A stretch of 64,000 bases of DNA from Bacillota bacterium (GCA_023391635.1 JAEWAQ010000058.1:97660-161659); one strand, 5' to 3'; shown: positions 36,156 through 46,236, numbered from the stretch's first letter. Notes: generated by a model not told the origin, from the letters alone. Translations and numbers: made by a program.

Positions 36156-39100
36156 ATGAAAATCGGGTTTATCCGCAAGTTGTTGATCGCCGCGTTGGCA
36201 GCAGGGCTTGTTCTCCCGGTTGGAACCATGCCGCTTCATGCGAACGTTGCCGATGGGACGGGCGCTCCCGCTCTCCTCGGCACGTTCCCGGCGTTGTTCG
36301 AGGATGATGCCGACAATATGCAGCAGGCCGGTTGGTCGTTAAGCCAGCCGCCCGAAAGCGGCGTATATGCGACGGATGCGAGCCATTCGCTCGGCAACCC
36401 GAACTTGATCGAGATGAAGCCGGTCGATCCGGGCCAATATTTGTTCTACGGCGACAAGTCGGCCAGCGACGGCGTTCGCTATACGATGATGACCAAGTCT
36501 GTGGCGATCGGCGATGGCGCATGGACACTCGAGTTCTCCGCCCGCATCGTCGACCTGGTGAAGCCCAAGCAGTACCCGGCGGAGCGCGGCATTCTGTTCA
36601 TCGTTTATGCCAATGAGAAGCGGTACCAGGTCTCCTTCAACTCGATGAACAAACTGTACGGCTTGACCAACACCCATGGGACGACATTCCAGGACAAGGA
36701 GATCGAGTATCCGCAAGACGATGCCTTCCATCAATGGGAAATCACCTTCGACGGATTGCAGACGGTATCGATCAAGCTGGACGGAATCAAAGTGGCCGCT
36801 TTCACCGGCATCGCGCTGCCGGCGTCCGGGCGCAACGACAGCATCGTCATCGGCAACTTGCCGCTGGACTGGGAAGCCGGGACGAACGAAGTTTATTTCG
36901 ATCATTTCAAGTTTTACAAGGGCAATCCGGACATCTATGTGCAAGATGACGCCGATTCCTTGGCGGATGCCGGCTGGACCCGCTTTCAAGCTCCGATCGA
37001 CGGGGTGTATGTCACGGACTCCGGCGGTTCGCTCGGCAACCCGAACGGGGCGGCCATGCTGCCCGTCCCTGCCGGACAGTATTTGTTCTATGGCGATCAG
37101 CGGGCCAGCGATCTGAACAAGTATAGCTACATCAGCCAAAGCGTGCCTATAGGCGCGGGGGCATGGGAGCTTGGGTTTTCGGCGAAATTCAGCCAGTTGA
37201 TGACCCCTGCGCGTTATCTGGCCGAGCGGGGCGTGTTCTTCGACATCCGCGCCAACGAGAAGCGCTACAAGATCGCGTTCAACTCCGGCAATCGCATCGT
37301 GGCCCAGGTCGGGTCCGGCAGCGCGGTGGATGTCAGGGAAGTGAATATGCCGGGCGATGACCTGTTCCATTCCTGGAAGATTGCCTACGATGGCGTGAAT
37401 GCCGTATCGGTCAGCGTCGATGGCGTCGTTCTGGCTCGATTCGAGAACATCGCGGGAACGGTAAACGCCGCGGACGGCATGTACATCTTCAATGCTCCGC
37501 TCGATTGGCAAGCCGGCGCGAATGAAGTTTACTTCGAGGATATCCGTTTGAGCAAGTCCGTGATGGGCAACCCGAATGTCCTGATCGACGATGACGGGGC
37601 GGGGTTCCCGGCGATGAACTGGCAGGTCGATGCCCCGGCGGCGAATGCTTATTTCACGGACTACAGGAAGACGAACGGCAGCGTTGCGGGCATGAAGTCG
37701 GCAGCCGAAGGCACCTATGTGACCTATGCGGCAGCGGGGAGCGGCCAAGCGATGCAGCTATCCAAGCAGGTGGCGATCGGAGGCGCGCCATGGGCGTTGG
37801 AGTTCGATGCCCGGATCCAGTCCGAGGTCATGCTGGATGACGCGGTTGGCGATCCTGCCAAGGGGCTCGGCATGGAAATCGCCGCAGACGGCAAGCTGTA
37901 CCGGTTCGTCTGGCAGGATGGCGATCGATTGCGATTGCTGAAAGCCGATGGCAGTTACGATTCCGTGCAGCTGACGATGCCTGACGCCCAGCAAATCCAC
38001 CGGTGGGGCGTCGCCTACGATCAGCAACAGATCATCCTTTCGCTCGATGGCGTGAAACTCGGCAGCTGGCAAGGGCTCGGCTTGGCCCAGGCCGGTCCGG
38101 ATCGGGCGCGCCTATACAACGATGCGACCGGGGCGGTAACCGGCGCGACGGAAGCCGTCATCGACCGCATCCGATTGGTGAAAAACACGCTGCCGGAATG
38201 GGCGCGGTTCGCTCCCGTCATCACGAGCGTATCCGTATTGCCGACTTCCTCCCAAGCAAGCGGCATCGAGACGGTCGTTTCCATTCTCGACGCGAACCCG
38301 TTGTCCTATCAGGATGGTTCGCTGCAGGTGGAAGCGAGCTTGCGGCAGGACGGGACCCTGATTGCCAGCGGGCTGCAAGCGGCGACCGGGCCGGCCGTAT
38401 CCGTTCGGTTGGATGCCGTGCCGGCGACCGGACGGATGGAATTGACCATCCGAATGCTGCACGACGGCAACGAACTGACGGCGTATACGCGGAATATCGA
38501 AGTGTATCCGACGGCTGCCGTGCTGGCGCCCGGACAGCAAGCGACAGCGGCAGGCGGTGCGGCGACGATCGGCGCGGCTTATCTGTACACCGCCATGGCG
38601 GATGTGTGGGACGAGACGGCAAACGCCGCGTTCGAGAAGGGAACCTCCGGCTGGGAGACGGCCACGTATCAATATGAAGGAACCGCGGAGGGCGGCGTCT
38701 TCCTGGAGAATGTCGGCGCTGCGCATACGCTCAGCTTGCCGATCAACCTGAACGGCTGGTTCGGCGTTTACGTCGGCTACGTGACGGGGACCGAACAGAT
38801 CGTCGTCGGCGACGGTACGCAGGAGCAGACGGTGACGGTCGGGGGCGGCTTATCCGGCTCCGGTCCATCCTATGGCAACAAGGCCATTGCGGAAGCCTTC
38901 GCCTTCGCTTCCGAGTTTCAGGATGGAACCGTTACCCTGAAGACAGCGGGCGGGAAGCAGGCGCGGATCGCCTACGTGAAGCTCAAAGAGCTGACCCTGG
39001 AGGAGATTGCTCTCTATGCGGAGGCGGACGAATCCGCAACCGGCGGCGGGAAGCGGGTCGTTTACAACAACGACGGTTACAGCGATTTTACTTCGGGATT

Positions 39101-41525
39101 GTATGCGGACGAAACGAAGTTGACGGATTATGCCGTGGATCTGCTTGCCGGCCAGGACGTGGAATCGATCTATTGGTCGCTGGGCGCCACGATGATGATC
39201 ATTCGCGACAGTCCGACGGCACTGAAGCCTTATGCGAACCTGACACCCGAGCAGGAAGCGCTGATGCGGTCCGATGACATTGTGGGAATGAACCTGATAA
39301 ACCAGTTGATCGACAGCGGCAAAGATCCGTTGGCGCTCGTAGCCGGACGGGCGGAAGAGCTCGGGATGAACGGATTTGCCTCCTTGCGGATGAACGCCTT
39401 CTACAATCAAGGGGAACATCCTTATTTGAACGGGGCGCGCTATGAGGAGTTTGCGAACAAGGGGTATTTGCAGCTATTGAGCGACGGCTCCCAAAGCTTC
39501 CGAATGAGCTATGCCTATCCCGAATTCCGCCAATTCATCAAGGATGTGCTGGTGGAAGCCGCCTTCGCGACGAACGATCAGGGCCAGCAGGTCGTGTCCG
39601 GCGTGGAGCTTGACTTCAACCGCTATCCGGACCTGTTCGGCAGCGAAGCGGCGGGCCTGTCGACGGCGACGATCCTGACCGATTTCCTGCGCGAATTGCG
39701 TACGGCATTGCCAGGCAAGCAAATCGCGGTGCGCGTTCCTTATTATCCGGTCGCGGTGATCGATTTGCCAACCTGGATCGCGGACGGTCTGATCGACATT
39801 CTCATTCCGTCCACGATTGGCCATGAAGATTTCTTCCGCAATATCGATGAGTTCGCCGACTTGGTGGAAGGGACGAATGTGAAGCTGTATGGCGGCATCA
39901 TAGGGACGTTGTCCGGCCACGAAATCACCAAGATCGAGGAAGAACTGCAGAAGCGCGGCATTCCGGTTACCTCCGGCTTCAATTACGTGAGCAAACAGCA
40001 GTATCTGCTGCGGGCGCACCAGTTCTATGAAGCCGGATACGATGGCATCTATATTTTCAATAACTGGCGCGGGACGGCGGCGAACGGCGAAGTCATTCGC
40101 GGTTTGTTGGGCGACAAGGTGAAAGTGAAGAAGTGGCATGCGTTCGCATATCCGGCCGAATGGACGCAAAACAGCGTTTACGTCGAGGGGGCGCCGCGCA
40201 GCTTGTTGTTCAATGACGATGCCGCCAGCTTGAAAGACACGAATTGGCGAGCGACGGCGCCGCAGCCGGGCGTGTACATGACCGATTTCGCGAATACGCT
40301 CGGGAACCCGCAGGGAGTGGCTCTGAAGCCGGTGCCGGAGGGCCAATACCTGATCTATGGCGACGGAAGCTCGAGCGGCAAGTGGGGTTCGATGATTCGC
40401 CCGCTGGCGATCGGTTCAGGGCCTTGGAAGATGGAATTCTCCGCGCGATTCGCCGATCTGATGACCCCGGCCAATTATTTGCCGGACCGCGGCATCCTGT
40501 TCCGGGTGAATGCGAACGGAGCGAAGTTCGTGCTGGCGTTCAACTCGTATGACCCTGCTACCGGCCAGGCCAAGGTCACTTTCCGCGGCGATCAGGCCTA
40601 TCGTAATGTCGGCACTTATCCGATCCAGATGCCTGGCGATGACCAGTTGCACGCGTGGGAGATTCGTTACGACGGGGAATCGGCCGTGTCGCTCTGGCTG
40701 GATGGGTCGAAGATCGCGGAGCATGCCGGGATGGGCTTCGCAGACCCGAATCCGGAACAGATCGAGATTGCCTCGATTCCGCTGGACAGGGTGTCCGGTA
40801 CGAATGAACTGTATATCGACCACATTCGTTTCTCCAAACTGATCGCGGCGACCGGCATCGGATTGACGCCGGCGGAATTGGAACTGCAGGCAGGGGAAGA
40901 TTACCGCCTGGCTGTCGCGTTTACGCCGGAGCATGCGACCGATAAGCGCGTGGTATGGACATCGGACAATGAAGAAGTGGCGACTGTAGACGCAACGGGA
41001 CGGGTCTTCGCGATTTCGCCTGGCCTGGCGCAGATCACGGCAACGGCCGTCGACGGCGGATGGACCGCGACGAGCGCGGTGACGGTGACCGCGGTGCCCG
41101 TACCCGTCAGCATCCAACTGCATATGGATGCCGACCGGATCGCGTTCGGCCAGCAAGCGACGGTGACCGGCGCCGTCTACGATGCCGAGGGGGTTGGCTT
41201 GGCGGGCATTACGGTCCGCCTGACCGCTTCGGCCGGCACGATCGATCCTGCAGCGATCGCAACCGGCGAAGACGGGGCGTTCTCCGCCCTGTTCCTGGCG
41301 CCGAATCATGCCGGATCCATCCAAGTGACGGCTGTCGTGCCCGGCACGGATGCTGCCGGCCAGGCCACCGTGCAGGTGTGCCCTGCGGTTCAGGTGCGGA
41401 GCGGACCATCGGCGCCGCAAGAAGCGAAAGGCAATTGCCGCCGGCTTCCGATGGAAGCGAGCCTGACGGTACCCGACAAGGCGGAAGCCAGGCTGCCGGA
41501 ATCCGATCCGGCTTTGCAGCCCTGA
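36156..41525 (+). CDS. giant secreted LamG-like/TIM-barrel/Big-domain protein
   Basis: Exported protein of 1789 residues. The signal peptide is residues 1-29, with likely cleavage after LHA. Three LamG-like repeats of about 215 residues start near 46, 258 and 474, each opening with DDA..W..P..GVY.TD...SLGNP and QYLFYGD. Ig-like and beta domains cover about 690-950. A TIM-barrel, glycoside-hydrolase-like region spans about 960-1345, with GVELDFNRYPDLF near 1148 and GYDGIYIFNNWRG near 1295. A fourth LamG-like repeat starts near 1349. Big_2 (about 1567-1650) and Big_1-like (about 1652-1740) domains follow. There is no LPXTG or SLH anchor. It probably binds and cleaves an outside polysaccharide whose products enter the adjacent importer. 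Confidence 0.88.
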   Translation: MKIGFIRKLLIAALAAGLVLPVGTMPLHANVADGTGAPALLGTFPALFEDDADNMQQAGWSLSQPPESGVYATDASHSLGNPNLIEMKPVDPGQYLFYGDKSASDGVRYTMMTKSVAIGDGAWTLEFSARIVDLVKPKQYPAERGILFIVYANEKRYQVSFNSMNKLYGLTNTHGTTFQDKEIEYPQDDAFHQWEITFDGLQTVSIKLDGIKVAAFTGIALPASGRNDSIVIGNLPLDWEAGTNEVYFDHFKFYKGNPDIYVQDDADSLADAGWTRFQAPIDGVYVTDSGGSLGNPNGAAMLPVPAGQYLFYGDQRASDLNKYSYISQSVPIGAGAWELGFSAKFSQLMTPARYLAERGVFFDIRANEKRYKIAFNSGNRIVAQVGSGSAVDVREVNMPGDDLFHSWKIAYDGVNAVSVSVDGVVLARFENIAGTVNAADGMYIFNAPLDWQAGANEVYFEDIRLSKSVMGNPNVLIDDDGAGFPAMNWQVDAPAANAYFTDYRKTNGSVAGMKSAAEGTYVTYAAAGSGQAMQLSKQVAIGGAPWALEFDARIQSEVMLDDAVGDPAKGLGMEIAADGKLYRFVWQDGDRLRLLKADGSYDSVQLTMPDAQQIHRWGVAYDQQQIILSLDGVKLGSWQGLGLAQAGPDRARLYNDATGAVTGATEAVIDRIRLVKNTLPEWARFAPVITSVSVLPTSSQASGIETVVSILDANPLSYQDGSLQVEASLRQDGTLIASGLQAATGPAVSVRLDAVPATGRMELTIRMLHDGNELTAYTRNIEVYPTAAVLAPGQQATAAGGAATIGAAYLYTAMADVWDETANAAFEKGTSGWETATYQYEGTAEGGVFLENVGAAHTLSLPINLNGWFGVYVGYVTGTEQIVVGDGTQEQTVTVGGGLSGSGPSYGNKAIAEAFAFASEFQDGTVTLKTAGGKQARIAYVKLKELTLEEIALYAEADESATGGGKRVVYNNDGYSDFTSGLYADETKLTDYAVDLLAGQDVESIYWSLGATMMIIRDSPTALKPYANLTPEQEALMRSDDIVGMNLINQLIDSGKDPLALVAGRAEELGMNGFASLRMNAFYNQGEHPYLNGARYEEFANKGYLQLLSDGSQSFRMSYAYPEFRQFIKDVLVEAAFATNDQGQQVVSGVELDFNRYPDLFGSEAAGLSTATILTDFLRELRTALPGKQIAVRVPYYPVAVIDLPTWIADGLIDILIPSTIGHEDFFRNIDEFADLVEGTNVKLYGGIIGTLSGHEITKIEEELQKRGIPVTSGFNYVSKQQYLLRAHQFYEAGYDGIYIFNNWRGTAANGEVIRGLLGDKVKVKKWHAFAYPAEWTQNSVYVEGAPRSLLFNDDAASLKDTNWRATAPQPGVYMTDFANTLGNPQGVALKPVPEGQYLIYGDGSSSGKWGSMIRPLAIGSGPWKMEFSARFADLMTPANYLPDRGILFRVNANGAKFVLAFNSYDPATGQAKVTFRGDQAYRNVGTYPIQMPGDDQLHAWEIRYDGESAVSLWLDGSKIAEHAGMGFADPNPEQIEIASIPLDRVSGTNELYIDHIRFSKLIAATGIGLTPAELELQAGEDYRLAVAFTPEHATDKRVVWTSDNEEVATVDATGRVFAISPGLAQITATAVDGGWTATSAVTVTAVPVPVSIQLHMDADRIAFGQQATVTGAVYDAEGVGLAGITVRLTASAGTIDPAAIATGEDGAFSALFLAPNHAGSIQVTAVVPGTDAAGQATVQVCPAVQVRSGPSAPQEAKGNCRRLPMEASLTVPDKAEARLPESDPALQP

Positions 41526-41562
41526 TCAGGCAGAAGATATAGGGAAACGATAAGAAGAGCAT

Positions 41563-41597
41563 CGGGCAGGCCCGCGATACGAGCAGGGGCCTGCCCG
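41563..41597 (+). terminator. probable terminator after the giant secreted protein
   Basis: CGGGCAGGCCC (41563-41573) pairs with GGGCCTGCCCG (41587-41597), a perfect 11-bp stem. The following GCTTCAGTTCCGCTTTG has only a weak T-run. Confidence 0.6.
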
Positions 41598-41645
41598 GCT
41601 TCAGTTCCGCTTTGTTGTTCGTTGCTCGGACAGGATAAGCCCCGA

Positions 41646-41705
41646 TTGACATCTTATGGGCGGTGGGGTATTGTTGAATTTATATAATTGGTAATACCAT
41701 AGTAT
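41646..41705 (+). promoter_or_regulatory. promoter with FadR-type operator, site 2
   Basis: TTGACA (41646-41651), 17 bases, TATTGT (41669-41674): a strong promoter. TGGTAATACCA (41689-41699), followed by TAGTATGATTA, sits just downstream of the expected transcription start. It drives the sialidase-SDR-SGNH-AKR unit. Confidence 0.8.
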
Positions 41706-41749
41706 GATTATGTTCCGTTTGACATCCATAGCTGAAAGGGAGTTCACCC

Positions 41750-42916
41750 ATGTCTGACAAGACGGCCCAACCGATTCATATTGAAATCATCGATACAGGC
41801 CTTATTTTCCGCAACCCGCTGCCGCACGTGTACGCCCGGCATGCCTATTTTCCTTCGGTGCTTCAATTGGCGAACGGCGAGATGCTGGCATCGTTTACCG
41901 TCGGCCAAGCTTTCGAATCCGCCGACCTGCATACGGAACTGGCGCGTTCTTTCGACCAAGGCGTCACGTGGGCGCATGAAGGCCGCCTCTATCCAGGCAC
42001 GCCGGATAGGGCCACTTCGGATACGTGCCGGCTGTCGCATGGCGCTGATGGAGAAGTGATCGCCTACGTCATTCGCCACGACCGTTCGCGGCCGGATTGC
42101 GGCTTCGTCAACCCGGATAATCTCGGTTTCGTCGAAACTGAGCAGTTGCTATTCCGGTCGTCTGACGGGGGGCGCACATGGAGCGATCCGCAGACGATCA
42201 ATCCGCCGCTCGTCGGCCCGGCATTCGAAATGACTTCTCCGATCGTACCGTTGAAGGGCGGCACCTGGCTATTGCCGACCTGCACCTGGAGGGGATTCGA
42301 CGGCTATTGCCCGAATGGCATGAAGATGGTCGCGTTCCGTTCAGAAGACCAGGGCAGGACTTGGCCGGATTACATCGACGTCATGGCGGACGCCAGGGAT
42401 ATCGATATTTTCTGGGAGTCCAAGATGGTCGAACTGGCCGACGGCAGAGTGCTGGCTGCAGCCTGGGTCTATGACCGGGAAGCGGGGAAGGATCGGGACA
42501 ATCACTACGCCATCACCCGCGGGGCGGGCATCGACAGCCCGTTTACGGAACCGCGGTCATGCGGGTTGAAGGGGCAAACGCTGAATATCATGGAAATTGC
42601 GCCCGGCCGGGTGTTGACCGTCTATCGCCGAACGGATGTGCCGGGCTTATGGGCCAATATTTCCCGGATCGAAGGCGATCAATCGGTGAACGAATCGGAG
42701 CATCCGCTATGGGGCAGCGGCCGCACGGGGCTGACCGCCCATTCGGGCAACATGGCCGCGGATTTCACCGCCTTGCAGTTCGGCGCTCCATCGCTGATCC
42801 GGATGCATTCGAATGAAATATTCGTTTGTTTCTGGGCGGTCGAGGGCGGAGTCGGCAACATTCGCTGGATCAAGCTTCGCATGACGGAATCCGGGAGTGG
42901 CCCGTCGGATGCGTAA
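41750..42916 (+). CDS. sialidase-like BNR/Asp-box protein
   Basis: Six-bladed-propeller protein of 388 residues of the sialidase superfamily. Asp-boxes are SFDQGVTW near residue 66, SSDGGRTW near 137 and SEDQGRTW near 202. There is no signal peptide, so it works inside the cell on imported oligosaccharides rather than on host or cell-wall glycans. Many such intracellular members are not true sialidases. AAAGGGAG precedes ATG 41750. It is first in the unit under FadR-type site 2. Confidence 0.85.
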   Translation: MSDKTAQPIHIEIIDTGLIFRNPLPHVYARHAYFPSVLQLANGEMLASFTVGQAFESADLHTELARSFDQGVTWAHEGRLYPGTPDRATSDTCRLSHGADGEVIAYVIRHDRSRPDCGFVNPDNLGFVETEQLLFRSSDGGRTWSDPQTINPPLVGPAFEMTSPIVPLKGGTWLLPTCTWRGFDGYCPNGMKMVAFRSEDQGRTWPDYIDVMADARDIDIFWESKMVELADGRVLAAAWVYDREAGKDRDNHYAITRGAGIDSPFTEPRSCGLKGQTLNIMEIAPGRVLTVYRRTDVPGLWANISRIEGDQSVNESEHPLWGSGRTGLTAHSGNMAADFTALQFGAPSLIRMHSNEIFVCFWAVEGGVGNIRWIKLRMTESGSGPSDA

Positions 42917-42973
42917 AGAGCATGACGATAGCGGATATCGTTCGAGAAGCGGCCAAGGAAGGGTGGGTCGGTC

Positions 42974-43753
42974 ATGATCATGGAACGGTTTTCCCTGCGG
43001 GGCAAGACGGCGTTCGTCACCGGAGGCGCCGGGCTATACGGAAGGCAAATCGTCAGGGCTCTGCATGAAGCGGGCGCCACCGTATATACGACTTCACGCA
43101 ATCGGGAACGGCTGCGCGTGGTCGAGGAAAGCTTCCGGGAAGAGAATGTTGCGGTCCGCGCGCTGGAAATGGACCTCGGAGACGAACGCTCCGTATTGAC
43201 GGCGATCGAGCAGGCGGCCGAAGAGAGCGGGAGTTTGGATATCCTCGTCAACAATGCCGTCGAGCGCACGATGAACGGATGGAAGGATCCGGTCGTGCAT
43301 TTCGCTCGCAGCATGGAAGTTAACGCGACGGGATTGTTTGCCGTGACGCGAGCGGCGGCTGATCGGATGGCGAAACAAGGCGGCGGTTCGATCGTGAACA
43401 TCGGTTCGATTCAGGGGATGGTCGGGGTCGATCTCACCTTGTATGAGGGCTTGGACTGGAGCAGCAGCCTTCCCGACTACTTCTTTCACAAGGGCGGAAT
43501 GATCAATTTCACCCGCTTTGTCGCGAGTTATTACGGCATGCGGTCCGTCCGATGCAACTGCGTCAGCCCTGGCGGCCTGCGGTCCGGAGACCCGGATGAG
43601 CGGTTCGTCCGCCGCTATGAAGAGCGCACGATGCTGGGCCGGATGGCGAACGACACGGATCTGATGGGCATTATCGTATTTTTGGCTTCGGATGCATCAT
43701 CCTACATTACGGCTGCGAACATCCCCGTGGATGGCGGGTATACGGCCAAATGA
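42974..43753 (+). CDS. SDR-family oxidoreductase
   Basis: Short-chain dehydrogenase of 259 residues. The cofactor loop VTGGAGLYGRQIV, the NNAVERTMNG segment, and the active-site pair YFFHKGG are visible. The C-terminus SSYITAANIPVDGGYTAK is typical. The start is ATG 42974 or 42980, behind AAGGAAGGGTGGG. It overlaps the SGNH gene by 4 bases. It probably oxidises a sugar or sugar acid hydroxyl, as do gluconate 5-dehydrogenase-like relatives. Confidence 0.9.
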   Translation: MIMERFSLRGKTAFVTGGAGLYGRQIVRALHEAGATVYTTSRNRERLRVVEESFREENVAVRALEMDLGDERSVLTAIEQAAEESGSLDILVNNAVERTMNGWKDPVVHFARSMEVNATGLFAVTRAAADRMAKQGGGSIVNIGSIQGMVGVDLTLYEGLDWSSSLPDYFFHKGGMINFTRFVASYYGMRSVRCNCVSPGGLRSGDPDERFVRRYEERTMLGRMANDTDLMGIIVFLASDASSYITAANIPVDGGYTAK

Positions 43754-44397
43754 ATGGAGGCGAGCCCGATTTCATGATAGGAACGATGAGAAAGCTGCTC
43801 GACGGAGAGAAGGCGCTGATCGTATGTATTGGCGATTCGATTACGGAGCAGAACCGCCATCTGCATGGCCATCTGAACTATGTCGGAATGCTGGACGAGA
43901 AGTTAACGGGGAAATATCCCCATCGCGTGTTCGTGTTCAATACCGGGATCAGCGGGAATACGGCAGGGGACGTCGCGGAACGTCTCGAACGGGATGCCCT
44001 GCGGTTCAAGCCGGACCTGGTCGTCGTCATGCTGGGCATGAACGACAGTACCAGGGGGATGGACGGGCTCCCGGCATTTCAACGGAACTTGGAGGCGATT
44101 GCAAGCCGGATCGCGGCATCGGGCAGCGAGGTGCTCCTGATGACGCAAAATCCGCTGAATTTCGATCTGCCGGACAACGTGAGGATGCGCGGCAGTTATC
44201 CGTTATACGTCGATGCGATCAGGGAGATCGCGGCATCCCGCGAGATTCCGCTTTGCGATGTTCACCTTGCCTGGGAAGCGCATTTGTCGGAATTTCCCCA
44301 TGATCGCTGGGTGTGGATGAATGATGAAATTCACCCGAATGAACACGGCCATCGGTTTATGGCGCGGGTATTGTTGGATTATTTGAGCCATGCGTAA
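43750..44397 (+). CDS. SGNH/GDSL-family hydrolase
   Basis: Esterase-fold protein of 215 residues. Block I is CIGDSITEQ with the catalytic Ser, block II has NTGISGNTAGD, block III is LGMNDS, and block V DEIHPNEHGH supplies Asp and His. There is no signal peptide, so it probably deacetylates imported oligosaccharides inside the cell. ATG 43750 overlaps the SDR stop; ATG 43774, behind GGAGG, is an alternative. Confidence 0.9.
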   Translation: MNGGEPDFMIGTMRKLLDGEKALIVCIGDSITEQNRHLHGHLNYVGMLDEKLTGKYPHRVFVFNTGISGNTAGDVAERLERDALRFKPDLVVVMLGMNDSTRGMDGLPAFQRNLEAIASRIAASGSEVLLMTQNPLNFDLPDNVRMRGSYPLYVDAIREIAASREIPLCDVHLAWEAHLSEFPHDRWVWMNDEIHPNEHGHRFMARVLLDYLSHA

Positions 44398-44439
44398 ACG
44401 AGACTCCCGGTCCGCTGAACGCACAAGGAGAGGAATCCG

Positions 44440-45390
44440 ATGAAGAGAACGACTCTGTCGGGCAGGTCCATCCCGCCGATGACGCTGGGCACGGCGCAGC
44501 TGTCCATGGAATACGGCATCGCCAACCGGAGCGGCAAACCCGCCATGGATGAAAGCTTCCGCATCGTCCGCACCGCACTGGAAAGCGGGATTACGTGCTT
44601 CGATACGGCCAAGATATATGGGGATTCAGAACGGATACTGGGCGAGTTTATGGCAGCCGAGCCGGTCTTGGCGAGTGACGCCACGATCGTCACGAAAATC
44701 AAATTGAGCCCGCAGGCACCACTAGCCGGCGAGGAGCTTCGCAGACAGGTGACCGCCGAAGTGGAAGATTGTCTGTCCAGGCTGCGGATGGCGAAGCTCC
44801 CTCTCTTGCTGCTGCATCAACCGGAAGACCTGCGGGGCCGCGGCGAGGAGATGGCCCGCATCCTTCGCGGTTTGAAGCAGGACGGCTTGATCGAGGCGGC
44901 GGGCGTATCCCTGGATTCGAATTCAGACGAACAGTATGATGTTTTCTGGCCGTTTATTCGCGACGATTTGTACGAGGCGATTCAAATCCCGATTAATTTG
45001 CTGGATCAACGGTTGATCCATAACGGAGCGCTCCGCAGCTTTGCCGATAGGGGCAAGGTGGTGTTTGCTCGCAGCGTGTTTTTGCAGGGATTGTTTTTCC
45101 TGGATGACGATCGGCTGCCTGAGCGGATCCGGGATGCGGCCCGCAAGCCTTTGAGGATGATACGGGAATTGGCGGAGCAGGAAGGCATGAGCATCGCCCA
45201 ATTGGCGGTATCCTTCGTGCGCGATATGCCGGAGATCGGCAGTCTCGTCGTTGGCGCGGAAACAGTGGAGCAAATGCGGAACAACGCCGTGCTGATGAAC
45301 GGTCCGTCAATCGGAGAGCGAGCGCGATCCATCATGCTGAACGCATTCAAGAAGGTGCCGCGACAAGTATATGTGACGACAATGTGGTGA
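44440..45390 (+). CDS. aldo/keto reductase
   Basis: NAD(P)H-dependent aldo/keto reductase of 316 residues. The TIM-barrel signature GITCFDTAKIYGDSE carries the catalytic Tyr. TKIKLSP supplies the Lys and LLLHQPED the His. The C-terminal cofactor-site segment IGSLVVGAETVEQMRNN is clear. AAGGAGAGG precedes ATG 44440. It is the last gene of the unit under site 2 and probably reduces an aldehyde or ketone sugar intermediate. Confidence 0.92.
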   Translation: MKRTTLSGRSIPPMTLGTAQLSMEYGIANRSGKPAMDESFRIVRTALESGITCFDTAKIYGDSERILGEFMAAEPVLASDATIVTKIKLSPQAPLAGEELRRQVTAEVEDCLSRLRMAKLPLLLLHQPEDLRGRGEEMARILRGLKQDGLIEAAGVSLDSNSDEQYDVFWPFIRDDLYEAIQIPINLLDQRLIHNGALRSFADRGKVVFARSVFLQGLFFLDDDRLPERIRDAARKPLRMIRELAEQEGMSIAQLAVSFVRDMPEIGSLVVGAETVEQMRNNAVLMNGPSIGERARSIMLNAFKKVPRQVYVTTMW

Positions 45391-45434
45391 TGCTTAGCCC
45401 GGAATTTATTCAAACTGCGGCCTGTTTAATCGGT

Positions 45435-45495
45435 TTGACATCGTTCGGACAGAGGAGTAATGTAGATTTAACATGGTTTTACCATACTATTATTA
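45435..45495 (+). promoter_or_regulatory. promoter with FadR-type operator, site 3
   Basis: TTGACA (45435-45440), 17 bases, TAATGT (45458-45463). The palindrome-like TGGTTTTACCA (45474-45484) followed by TACTATTATTAA lies 39 bases from TTGACA, exactly as at site 1. It would autoregulate the two gntR genes. Confidence 0.8.
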
Positions 45496-45563
45496 ATTAT
45501 CGAAATTCGCTTCTTAAGCTTCTTGCTTTTATATGGATTCGTTGGCGTTTGGAGGAATTCTGC

Positions 45564-46223
45564 ATGAAGGCGATTCGCAAGTCTACGCTTGTCGAGCAAG
45601 CCGGCGAGGCGATCAAGAGACATATCGAGCAGCATCGGCTGCGCCCGGGCCAGAAGCTGCCGTCCGAGAGGGAATGGGTCGAATCGCTGCAAGTGAGCCG
45701 GACCGCCGTACGCGAAGCTTTGAAATCGCTGGAACTCGTCGGCGTCGTTCGCCTGAAACCCGGAGACGGCATCTACGTCAGCGACCCAAGTTTACGGCAT
45801 ATTACTCGGCACGTAACCTTTCAATGGAAGACCGACAAGCGGAAGCTGAAGGAGCTTCTCGAAATCCGCAAAATATTGGAGCTTGGCGCCGTGGAGCTGG
45901 CCGTGGGCCATCGGGATTCCGAAGCCATCGGGGATATGGCGCGCTGGGTGGAGCGGATGGAGGCCAAAGTGAAAAAGCGGTTGCCGGCCGTGGAGGAAGA
46001 TTTGGCTTTTCACCGCGCCTTGTTCCGGGCGACCGGCAATGAGACGATGCTGCAATTCAGCGAGATGCTGGCCGAATTTTTCCCGGAGTCGCATGAGGAG
46101 CCTTGCACCGAGACGACGCTGAACGAGCATCGGGAAATTTACGATCGATTGAAGCAAGGCGACGCGCCGGGAGCGAGACGGGTATTGGAGGCGCACCTCG
46201 ATTCGCTGAAGACGACCTTATAG
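45564..46223 (+). CDS. FadR-subfamily GntR regulator, first of two
   Basis: Regulator of 219 residues. The winged helix-turn-helix is at about 5-72 (LPSEREWVESLQVSRTAVRE, KPGDGIYV). The FCD ligand domain at about 90-215 carries Asp/His metal ligands in EEDLAFHRALF and LNEHREIYD. FCD domains usually bind carboxylated ligands. GGAGGAATTC precedes ATG 45564; the open frame 60 codons upstream covers the promoter and is not coding. It is 13 bases from a second FadR-type gene and probably binds the TGGTAnTACCA sites. Confidence 0.92.
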   Translation: MKAIRKSTLVEQAGEAIKRHIEQHRLRPGQKLPSEREWVESLQVSRTAVREALKSLELVGVVRLKPGDGIYVSDPSLRHITRHVTFQWKTDKRKLKELLEIRKILELGAVELAVGHRDSEAIGDMARWVERMEAKVKKRLPAVEEDLAFHRALFRATGNETMLQFSEMLAEFFPESHEEPCTETTLNEHREIYDRLKQGDAPGARRVLEAHLDSLKTTL

Positions 46224-46236
46224 AAAGGAAACGAGC

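Noticed and set aside
41750..42916. Secreted virulence-type sialidase
   Set aside because: There is no signal peptide and the gene lies in an intracellular catabolic operon; only the Asp-box fold is supported.
42923..42990. Small upstream gene starting MTIADIVREAAKEGW before the SDR
   Set aside because: It runs into the SDR in another frame with low-complexity arginine-rich sequence and has no recognisable family.
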